Shown in pieces: positions 28,358 to 33,877 of a stretch of DNA of 33,877 bases. The first letter of the stretch is position 1. Each line of letters starts with the position of its first letter. This DNA comes from DAOTXK01 sp034435395. GTDB taxonomy: Bacteria; Chloroflexota; Anaerolineae; Aggregatilineales; Ch27. The notes under the pieces are model-generated. The model had not been told where the DNA came from and did no database searches. It saw only the letters and a program-made list of their open reading frames with translations. Position numbers and translations under genes: made by a program. The stretch covers positions 1-33,877 of the forward strand of contig DAOTXK010000074.1 of the NCBI GenBank assembly GCA_034435395.1. The letters are read 5' to 3'.

Positions 28358-29293
28358 TCAGCCCAAAGTTGTCGGAATGATGCGTTTGGCCCCCGCCCGG
28401 ACCAGGGCATCGGCCACCTGTGAGGCCCGGTCCGGCGGAGTCAGCGCGATCAGGTTTCCGCCACGCCCGCCGCCGGAGAGCTTGGCCCCGTAAGCGCCTG
28501 CCGCCTCAGCCGCCGCGATCAGGTCGTCCAGCAGCGGTGACGAAACTGTCAGTTCGCGCAACAGCGCCTGATTGTCTCGTGCCAGCGCGCCTATCGTCCC
28601 CACATCACCACATGCTATCGCCTGCCGGGCCGCCCGGCTGATCGCCCCGATCCGCTCAAAAATGGCCCCTATGCGCTGAGGATCGCGCTCATAGAGTTTG
28701 CGCACGTCGTTGACCGCCAGATGGGTCGGGCTGGCGACGCCGCTATCGGCCACCAACACATGCACGGGCGCGCCAATGGTAAACGTCTCCACTGGCTGGC
28801 CGCGCACAAAATACACCGGCTGCTCGTAGACCACCACCGTATTATCAATGCCACTGGGCGTCCCGTGATACAGTTTCTCGACTTCAAATACCAGCAGGTT
28901 GAGCGTTTCGGGATCGATCGGGCGATCCAGCGCCAGGCTCAAGGCTCGCAGCAGCGCCGCCGTCGCCGCCGCGCCACTCCCCAACCCACTGGCCACCGGG
29001 ATAGTGCTGTGCAGCAGCACCTGGAAGTCCGGCGGCGGCAGCTGCAGACGTGCCAACAACAACCGCGCCGCCACGGCCAGGGCATGCTCCTGCTCCTGAG
29101 GTTCGGGATGAACAACGATGGTGCGGGAAAGATTGGCGGCGATGATGAGCAGGCCCTGCCCCGGTTTGCCAGGGCTGACCACCGCCCGCGCCCGCACCGC
29201 TGACAGCGGCACAGCAATCGCCGGCTGCCCATACACCACGGCATGCTCGCCAAAGAGGATGATCTTGCCCGGCGCTGTTGCGCTAACCGCCAT
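28358..29293 (-). CDS. mvk: Mevalonate kinase
   Basis: A 311-residue GHMP kinase that makes mevalonate 5-phosphate. Motif 1 is SATAPGKIILFGEHAVVYGQPAIAVPL, motif 2 is PVASGLGSGAAATAALLRAL, and motif 3 is GAYGAKLSGGGRGGNLIAL near the C terminus. The GEHAVVYG segment is typical of mevalonate kinases and not of phosphomevalonate kinase or homoserine kinase. It sits between the prenyltransferase (gap 12) and IPK (gap 14) genes, so a single transcript is likely. No phosphomevalonate kinase gene is in the window. Confidence 0.94.
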   Translation of the reverse strand: MAVSATAPGKIILFGEHAVVYGQPAIAVPLSAVRARAVVSPGKPGQGLLIIAANLSRTIVVHPEPQEQEHALAVAARLLLARLQLPPPDFQVLLHSTIPVASGLGSGAAATAALLRALSLALDRPIDPETLNLLVFEVEKLYHGTPSGIDNTVVVYEQPVYFVRGQPVETFTIGAPVHVLVADSGVASPTHLAVNDVRKLYERDPQRIGAIFERIGAISRAARQAIACGDVGTIGALARDNQALLRELTVSSPLLDDLIAAAEAAGAYGAKLSGGGRGGNLIALTPPDRASQVADALVRAGAKRIIPTTLG

Positions 29294-29305
29294 CCATCCG
29301 TCGCC

Positions 29306-30217
29306 TCAGCCCCTCAGGTAAAGGATGGCCAAAACGCACAGCCCCCAGAGAACGATGTCAACCAGCAAGGGCAGGTCTTCCAGCACGACTTCGTCTGGCG
29401 CGCCGCCCTTACCCTGCACATACATGAGATACAGATAACGCATGACCCCGTAGAGCACGAATGGCACGGTGAGCAGCATCGCTGGCCCTGCCGGATTCTC
29501 CTCAAACGTGTAGAGGGTATACGCCAACAGGCTGCCGATCAGCACGATTCGCAGCATCTCGTCCAGTAAAGGCAGGGTGTATTCTTTGTATATGGTGCGC
29601 ACATCCGGGGCCTTGTCGGCCAGCAGCAGCAACTCCTGCCGCCGCTTGCCCACTGCCAGGAACAACGCCAGAAATCCCGTGGTCACGTACAGCCAGGGGG
29701 AAAACCGGGCCACTTCAATCACTACCACCCCGGAAACCACCCGTAACATGAACCCGGCAGCGATGGCAAATACATCGATGATCACCGCGTTCTTCAACCA
29801 AAAGGAATAGGCCGTATGGAGCATTATGTAGATCACCAGCACCAGCGCCAGCGGCGGGCTGTAGAGCAACGCCCCCGCCAGCGAGACCAGCGGGATCACA
29901 ATCCCCGCCACCACCGCCACCGGAACCGGCAGTTGCCCGGACGGCAGTGGACGGTATTTCTTCCGCACATGCTGGCGGTCTTTGTCGATGTCGATCAGAT
30001 CGTTGATGATATAGATCGACCCGGCGACCAGGCACCATAAAAAAAATGCCAGCGCCACCCGCGCCAGCGAATCGAATTTGAATAACTGCGCATCAAACAC
30101 CAGCCCGGCAAAAATGACCGCGTTTTTGGTCCACTGACGGGGACGCATGGTGCGGACCAGCCCCATAAAAACCTGCATCACAGTTACTGACCGTAGTTTG
30201 TCGTTGACAGCGCTCAT
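29306..30217 (-). CDS. UbiA-superfamily prenyltransferase, decaprenyl-phosphate phosphoribosyltransferase (DPPR synthase) type
   Basis: A 303-residue membrane enzyme with about nine helices. The UbiA Asp-rich motif 1 is INDLIDIDKDRQHVRKKYRPLPSG (Asn72, Asp73, Asp76, Asp80), preceded by TMRPRQWTKNAVIFAGLVF. The R-P-x-Q-W-x-K-N and N-D-x-x-D-x-x-x-D-R-x-H signatures are typical of DPPR synthases, which transfer phosphoribosyl to a polyprenyl phosphate. The second motif region is GKRRQELLLL. It is first in the run with mevalonate kinase and IPK, which supply the C5 units for polyprenyl phosphate; the link is inference. Start ATG 30217 has only a weak ribosome site (GAGGT 12 bases upstream), and Met14 is an alternative. 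Confidence 0.88.
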   Translation of the reverse strand: MSAVNDKLRSVTVMQVFMGLVRTMRPRQWTKNAVIFAGLVFDAQLFKFDSLARVALAFFLWCLVAGSIYIINDLIDIDKDRQHVRKKYRPLPSGQLPVPVAVVAGIVIPLVSLAGALLYSPPLALVLVIYIMLHTAYSFWLKNAVIIDVFAIAAGFMLRVVSGVVVIEVARFSPWLYVTTGFLALFLAVGKRRQELLLLADKAPDVRTIYKEYTLPLLDEMLRIVLIGSLLAYTLYTFEENPAGPAMLLTVPFVLYGVMRYLYLMYVQGKGGAPDEVVLEDLPLLVDIVLWGLCVLAILYLRG

Positions 30218-30254
30218 TCTTCAGTTATTACCTCTACAACAACGATTGACCTCT

Positions 30255-30260
30255 ATCATA
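30255..30260 (-). promoter_or_regulatory. Possible -10 of the prenyltransferase/mevalonate kinase/IPK operon
   Basis: TATGAT on the minus strand, about 37 bases before ATG 30217. The expected -35 region is GC-rich and poor, so an activator may be needed; a direct repeat lies just upstream. Confidence 0.35.
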
Positions 30261-30294
30261 ACAAATAACGCGCCACCAGCCGCCCGGTCGCGCG

Positions 30295-30314
30295 AAATTC
30301 ACAGAAAATTCACA
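30295..30314 (+). repeat. Direct repeat TTCACA-N5-TTCACA upstream of the isoprenoid operon
   Basis: AAATTCACA occurs at 30295-30303 and again at 30306-30314, an exact 11-base period (one helical turn). The spacing and the TTCACA units resemble boxes bound by PhoP/OmpR-family response regulators. It sits 35-60 bases upstream of the possible -10, where an activator would bind. Confidence 0.5.
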
Positions 30315-30389
30315 TCACTTCGGCCACAGGTCCGCACCAACAACCCAAAACACCACTCAGGGGGCAACCGTCATCCGCGCGCCATGCAG

Positions 30390-30878
30390 CTACGCCTGCC
30401 GGACTCCCCACGTGAGTTGCTCGCGGACTTGCAGGTCCGTGTTCCGGATTTTCATCGCCAGGTCGGCAGCCAGGTTGCGCATGAGACGGTAGCCCAACTG
30501 GGGATAGGTGTCGCACAACAACATCAGCTTGTCGCGCGGGATGACAATCAGGTGGGTGTCATGCTGCGCACACCGGGCGGAGGCGGAACGTAATCCCTCA
30601 TCCACCAGCGCCACTTCACCAAAGTTCTGCCCCCGCCGCAGGGTGGCAATGGTCTGTGGCGTTCCAGAGTCCTGGCCGCCGATCAGCGAAGGGTTAATCT
30701 GAATCTCCACCTCCCCGTTGGCGATGACGTACAACTCGTCGCTCCGGGTATTCTCCTCAAAAATCACATCGCCCGTCTGGTAGGTTTTTTCCTCACAGAT
30801 GGAGGCCACCAGCTCAAGCTGCGTGTTCGTGAGTTCGTAAAAGATGTCTGCCTGTCTGAGGACCGTTGCAATAGACAT
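30390..30878 (-). CDS. Stand-alone cyclic-nucleotide-binding-domain protein (no DNA-binding domain)
   Basis: A 162-residue protein with one cNMP-binding fold. The phosphate-binding cassette is NFGEVALVDEGLRSASARC (Gly87, Glu88, Arg97), keeping the Glu and Arg that contact cyclic AMP or GMP in active family members. After the fold only a C-terminal helix (YPQLGYRLMRNLAADLAMKIRNTDLQVREQL) remains, with no HTH. It may act as a small sensor subunit or by protein contacts; no function is assigned. ATG 30878 is chosen over the longer frame because of AGGAG 7-8 bases upstream. Confidence 0.82.
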   Translation of the reverse strand: MSIATVLRQADIFYELTNTQLELVASICEEKTYQTGDVIFEENTRSDELYVIANGEVEIQINPSLIGGQDSGTPQTIATLRRGQNFGEVALVDEGLRSASARCAQHDTHLIVIPRDKLMLLCDTYPQLGYRLMRNLAADLAMKIRNTDLQVREQLTWGVRQA

Positions 30879-30922
30879 GTCTGCTCCTGGCCTTACGCCG
30901 GTGGCTGGATAAGAACGCCAGC

Positions 30923-30952
30923 ATTTTAGCACGATACGAGAATGAGATGCAA
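30923..30952 (-). promoter_or_regulatory. Candidate promoter of the cyclic-nucleotide-binding gene
   Basis: On the minus strand TTGCAT (30952-30947), an 18-base spacer, then TAAAAT (30928-30923), 44 bases before ATG 30878. Confidence 0.45.
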
Positions 30953-30977
30953 ACAACGACATTCTTGCATTCCACCT

Positions 30978-30989
30978 TAACCCGGGTTA
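30978..30989. promoter_or_regulatory. Perfect 12-base palindrome TAACCCGGGTTA, possible operator
   Basis: TAACCCGGGTTA reads the same on both strands and lies in the gap between the divergent cyclic-nucleotide-binding and YraN genes. An AAGGAGG sequence follows at 30998-31004. Confidence 0.35.
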
Positions 30990-31032
30990 GAAACTTGAAG
31001 GAGGTTCGATATTCAGACCCGGACGAAATCTC

Positions 31033-31395
31033 ATGTCCACACCCCAACACTCCCTGGGCCAATACGGCGAAGGATTGGCCGCCGATTACCTCGCCACTCA
31101 CGGTTATGAGATCATCGCCCGTAACTGGCGTTGTGCTCAGGGTGAGCTGGACATCGTTGCCCGCGACGGGGCCGAATGGGTTTTTATCGAGGTCCGGACG
31201 CGACGCGCCCCCGATACAACCAGCGCCATCGAAAGCGTCACCCCGCTTAAACAGGACCGTATCCTGCAGGCGGTCCAGGCGTACCTGGAGGCGCATGATC
31301 TGCATGACGCGCCCTGGCGGGTCGACTGGGTGGTCATCGCCCTGACGCCGCGTGGGCGACAGATCGAGGTGATCAAAAATGCCGTCGGCTGGTAA
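31033..31395 (+). CDS. YraN family (UPF0102) putative endonuclease
   Basis: A 120-residue protein of the YraN/UPF0102 family, a restriction-endonuclease-like fold. Seen: LGQYGEGLAADYLATHGYEIIARNWRCAQGELDIVARDGAEWVFIEVRTRR. The family core is E...G-E-(I/L)-D...(F/V)-(V/I)-E-V-K; here the last Lys of the nuclease motif reads Arg (EVRTR). Function in bacteria is not firmly established. The best ribosome site (AAGGAGG, 30998-31004) lies 28 bases upstream of ATG 31033, too far for a normal start. The only in-frame codon at a proper distance is ATA (31009), so the start is less certain than usual. It overlaps miaA by 17 bases. Confidence 0.85.
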   Translation: MSTPQHSLGQYGEGLAADYLATHGYEIIARNWRCAQGELDIVARDGAEWVFIEVRTRRAPDTTSAIESVTPLKQDRILQAVQAYLEAHDLHDAPWRVDWVVIALTPRGRQIEVIKNAVGW

Positions 31396-32359
31396 GGGGA
31401 CCGGGCCGCTGATCGTCATCCTGGGCCCAACCGCGGTAGGAAAAACCGCGCTGGCCATCACGCTGGCCCAACGATTGTCAGGCGAGATCGTCAGCGCAGA
31501 TAGCCGTCTGGTCTATCAGGGGATGAATATCGGCGTTGCCAAGCCCACAGCGGAAGAACAGGCCCGGGTCCCCCACCACCTGATCGATCTGGTCCGGCCC
31601 GATCAAAAGCTCTCCCTGGCGGTCTATCAGCGGCTGGCCTACCAGGCCATTGACGACATCCTGGCGCGAGGCAGGCTGCCTCTGCTGGTGGGCGGAACCG
31701 GGCAGTACATCAGCGCAGTGATCGAAGGCTGGGGCATTCCTGAAGTGCCACCCAATCCCCGACTGCGGCAAAAGCTGGAAAGATACGCGGCTACCCATGG
31801 CCCCCCCGCCCTACATGACCGTCTGCGCCAGCATGACCCCGTTTCCGCGGCGCGCATCCACTCCCACAATGTGCGGCGGGTGATCCGCGCTTTGGAGGTA
31901 TGCCTGGAGTCCGGCCAGCCGATCAGCCAGCTTCAACGCAAGACGCCCCCCCCGTATCATATCGTTCAGATTGGCCTGACACGCCCGCGCGCCGAACTCC
32001 ACCGCCGGATCGACCAGCGCATCCACCAGATGATGCAGGCCGGCCTGCTGGAGGAAGTGCGCGGCCTGCTGGCAGCCGGCTACAGCCGGAATCTGCCGGC
32101 CATGAGCGGCCTGGGGTATGCGCAACTCGCCAGCCACCTGCATGGCGAAATCTCCCTGGAAGACGCCGTGCAGGCCATCCGCCGGGAAACACGGGACTTC
32201 GCCCGCCGACAGGAGACCTGGTTCCGCCGCTACAACCGGGACGCCCACTGGTTTGAGATGGCGGAAAACACGGCACTGGCTATCATAGAGTTTGTTCGCC
32301 AGTGGCTGGAAAGAAACCACCATGCAACGAGCGAGACGATTGATCGCGGATACCAGTAA
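31379..32359 (+). CDS. miaA: tRNA dimethylallyltransferase MiaA
   Basis: A 326-residue enzyme that adds a dimethylallyl group from DMAPP to adenosine-37 of tRNAs reading U-starting codons. P-loop LGPTAVGKTALAITLA (about residue 16 on), SADSRLVYQGMNIGVAKPT, HHLIDLVRPDQKLSLAVYQ, LLVGGTGQYISAVIEG and HNVRRVIRALEV are all present in the usual order; the C-terminal part has RRETRDFARRQETWFRR. The length is normal. Start ATG 31379 has GAGGTGATC upstream and lies inside the end of the YraN gene. Its substrate DMAPP would come from the isoprenoid genes on either side. Confidence 0.95.
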   Translation: MPSAGKGTGPLIVILGPTAVGKTALAITLAQRLSGEIVSADSRLVYQGMNIGVAKPTAEEQARVPHHLIDLVRPDQKLSLAVYQRLAYQAIDDILARGRLPLLVGGTGQYISAVIEGWGIPEVPPNPRLRQKLERYAATHGPPALHDRLRQHDPVSAARIHSHNVRRVIRALEVCLESGQPISQLQRKTPPPYHIVQIGLTRPRAELHRRIDQRIHQMMQAGLLEEVRGLLAAGYSRNLPAMSGLGYAQLASHLHGEISLEDAVQAIRRETRDFARRQETWFRRYNRDAHWFEMAENTALAIIEFVRQWLERNHHATSETIDRGYQ

Positions 32360-33065
32360 CACCACTATCGGCATTATCGTCGTGGCCTCTTTTCTGGTCC
32401 TGGTCATTATCATGCCACGGGTGATACCAGGCGGGCGTTTCGGCATGGCTTGCAGCGCGCTGGCCCATCCGATCCCCGGCGGCAACAATCAATCGCTGCT
32501 CGCGGCACGTTCGGAGGGAGCGCTCCGGCTGGTGATCGATCTGCAACGCACCAGCCTGGCCGTGGGGGACCCGGTGGTGGTTAACGTGACCTTCATCAAC
32601 GAAGGCGTCGGCGCGATCACGCTCTTTTTTGTGCCTCAGGAAGCGCTGCTGCGCGATGATGGCACGCCGGGACTGAGCCTTCAGATAATTCGAGCTTCTG
32701 ACCTGGCCCCACTAAACGAGCCGACCACCGTGCGCCCCCCCAACCCTCAACGTACCACCTTTCCGGTGGAAGTCCTGCACGTGCTCGGTCCCCGGCAGCG
32801 CTGCACCGAACAATTGACGTTCGACAGCGTTCGCCTCAGCAGCCTCGGCCTCTCACCCGGCAGATATTACATCCGGGCCACCTACCGCAACCCTTTCCGG
32901 GGCACGCTGAACATCCCGCCCAATGCCACGGCCACTCCCATCTTTCCGGATCAGGGGGTCTATACCACCCAGGAACTCCGCTCTAATGAAGTGGGGTTCA
33001 CCATCGGCATTGAACAGCCCGCCCCGCAGGTCCCCGCCGGAGAAGCCCCCCCACTGGGCGGCTGA
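32322..33065 (+). CDS. Membrane-anchored exported protein of unknown function
   Basis: A 247-residue protein starting inside the 3' end of miaA (38-base overlap). An N-terminal anchor (TIGIIVVASFLVLVIIMPRVIPGG, residues about 15-38) after a basic n-region leads to an outer domain. This has an Ig/BsuPI-like beta region with RLVIDLQRTSLAVGDPVVVNVTFINEGVGAITLFF, where the alternating hydrophobic strands and N-x-G-x-x-x-I-x-L turn suggest a beta sandwich. Two Cys (about 42 and 161) and a Pro-rich tail follow. No enzymatic motif is seen. It sits between miaA and the mevalonate decarboxylase and may only share their transcript. Confidence 0.72.
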   Translation: MQRARRLIADTSNTTIGIIVVASFLVLVIIMPRVIPGGRFGMACSALAHPIPGGNNQSLLAARSEGALRLVIDLQRTSLAVGDPVVVNVTFINEGVGAITLFFVPQEALLRDDGTPGLSLQIIRASDLAPLNEPTTVRPPNPQRTTFPVEVLHVLGPRQRCTEQLTFDSVRLSSLGLSPGRYYIRATYRNPFRGTLNIPPNATATPIFPDQGVYTTQELRSNEVGFTIGIEQPAPQVPAGEAPPLGG

Positions 33066-33096
33066 CTGATCCTCACCTCAAGGACAGGCGAACCTC

Positions 33097-33877
33097 ATGT
33101 CTGAACAAACGGCGACAGCCATTGCCTCTCCTAACATCGCCCTGATCAAGTACTGGGGCAACCAGGACGACGACCTCCGCCTGCCCGCCTCGCCGTCGAT
33201 CTCTTTCAACCTGGCCGAACTGCACACGCGCACAACCGTGACCTGGCGTGAGGACCTGACGGCGGACCGGGTGATCATCAATGGCCAGGCCGCCAGCGGC
33301 GCGGCGTTTGATCGCGTCGTCCGCCATCTGGACCACGTGCGCCGAATCGCCGTCCACCAGGGGTACGCCCAGGTCGCCTCCGACAGCAACTTTCCCGCAG
33401 GGACAGGCATCGCCTCGTCGGCCTCGGCCTTTGCCGCGTTGTCACTGGCCGCCACCGCCGCTCTCGGCCTCGCGCTGTCAGAGCGCGAGTTGAGCGCCCT
33501 TGCCCGGCTGGGTTCGGGGTCGGCGGCGCGCTCGATTCCTGGGGGGTTCGTCGCCTGGTACGTCGGAAATCGACACGAGGATTCCTACGCGGAAACGTTC
33601 GCCAGCGCTGAACACTGGTCCCTGGTCGATCTGATAGCTGTGGTCAGTCGGGAGCCCAAAAGGGTCGGCTCCACCGCCGGGCATGCCGTCGCCGCCACCA
33701 GCCCGTTGCAGGCGGCGCGCGTCGCCACCGCCCAGGAGCGATTCGACCGCTGCCAGCGCGCGATTCTGGGACGCGACTTCGCCGCGCTGGCCCAGGTTGT
33801 CGAACTGGACAGCAACATCATGCACGCTGTCATGATAACCGGCGAGCCATCTCTGCTGTACTGGTCCCCGGATACTC
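33097..33877 (+). CDS. Diphosphomevalonate/phosphomevalonate decarboxylase, 5' part (runs off the window)
   Basis: The first 260 codons of a GHMP-superfamily decarboxylase, open to the window end. Seen: ASPNIALIKYWGNQDDDLRLPASPSIS, SDSNFPAGTGIASSASAFAALSLA, ARLGSGSAARSIPGGFVAWY and SREPKRVGSTAGHAVAATSPL. These are the family signatures of mevalonate diphosphate decarboxylase (KYWGK, N-F-P-x-x-x-G-x-A-S-S-A, R-L-G-S-G-S-A-x-R-S). KYWGN replaces the usual KYWGK. In Chloroflexota (Roseiflexus) a relative acts on mevalonate 5-phosphate to give isopentenyl phosphate, the substrate of IPK, and the IPK gene nearby supports that reading here. The catalytic Asp in the C-terminal part lies beyond the window. 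Start ATG 33097 has AAGGACAGG upstream. Confidence 0.85.
   Translation, partial: MSEQTATAIASPNIALIKYWGNQDDDLRLPASPSISFNLAELHTRTTVTWREDLTADRVIINGQAASGAAFDRVVRHLDHVRRIAVHQGYAQVASDSNFPAGTGIASSASAFAALSLAATAALGLALSERELSALARLGSGSAARSIPGGFVAWYVGNRHEDSYAETFASAEHWSLVDLIAVVSREPKRVGSTAGHAVAATSPLQAARVATAQERFDRCQRAILGRDFAALAQVVELDSNIMHAVMITGEPSLLYWSPDT

Overview
The window looks like chromosomal DNA of a GC-rich bacterium, most probably a member of the Chloroflexota (Anaerolineae or a relative). This is inferred from content, not from a marker-gene tree. The pointers are a mevalonate-type isoprenoid set (mevalonate kinase, isopentenyl phosphate kinase and a diphospho-/phosphomevalonate decarboxylase homologue) beside a DPPR-synthase-like UbiA enzyme, a Thr/Pro-repeat linker ending in an NBR1-like domain, and many membrane-anchored proteins without close textbook homologues. 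No rRNA, tRNA, CRISPR array, insertion sequence or phage gene was recognised. The window reads as core chromosome with lineage-specific genes mixed in.

Layout. 1-611: 3' end of a secreted or cell-surface gene. 714-4163 (minus): an HD-domain gene, then a four-gene 2-oxoacid:ferredoxin oxidoreductase operon (ferredoxin-alpha-beta-gamma, VorB-type alpha) with a good intrinsic terminator. 4768-7590 (plus): a PacL/SERCA-type Ca2+ P-type ATPase. 7796-9835 (minus): prfB, which keeps the programmed +1 frameshift, and ftsY. 9966-10700 (plus): rnc, divergent from ftsY. 10694-12730 (minus): a multi-pass membrane protein with a C-terminal endonuclease/exonuclease/phosphatase-like domain. 12928-14907 (plus): an MtaD-type deaminase fused to a CYTH-like domain. 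14914-15570 (minus): an FHA plus winged-helix regulator. 16189-17379 (plus): a CinA-like protein with an eroded deamidase domain. 17454-23950 (minus): lepA, tlyA, a secreted trypsin-like protease, a membrane-anchored unknown and a PrsW-like membrane protein. 24092-27538 (plus): a peptide-type ABC importer (binding protein and two permeases, no ATPase). 27549-30217 (minus): isopentenyl phosphate kinase, mevalonate kinase and a UbiA/DPPR-synthase-like prenyltransferase. 30390-30878 (minus): a stand-alone cyclic-nucleotide-binding protein. 31033-33877 (plus): a YraN-family protein, miaA, an anchored unknown and the first 260 codons of a mevalonate decarboxylase.

How the genes fit together. Mevalonate kinase and IPK in one operon, with a decarboxylase homologue 3 kb away and no phosphomevalonate kinase in the window, fit the Roseiflexus-type route mevalonate -> mevalonate 5-phosphate -> isopentenyl phosphate -> IPP. 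The UbiA enzyme at the head of that operon would use a polyprenyl phosphate made from those C5 units. The PrsW-like protein, anchored protein and protease are tightly packed and probably co-expressed with tlyA. prfB, ftsY, rnc, lepA, tlyA and miaA are translation, RNA and secretion housekeeping genes. Several leaders carry a GGTATA(A/C)T-like -10 element 30-65 bases before the start codon and no recognisable -35.
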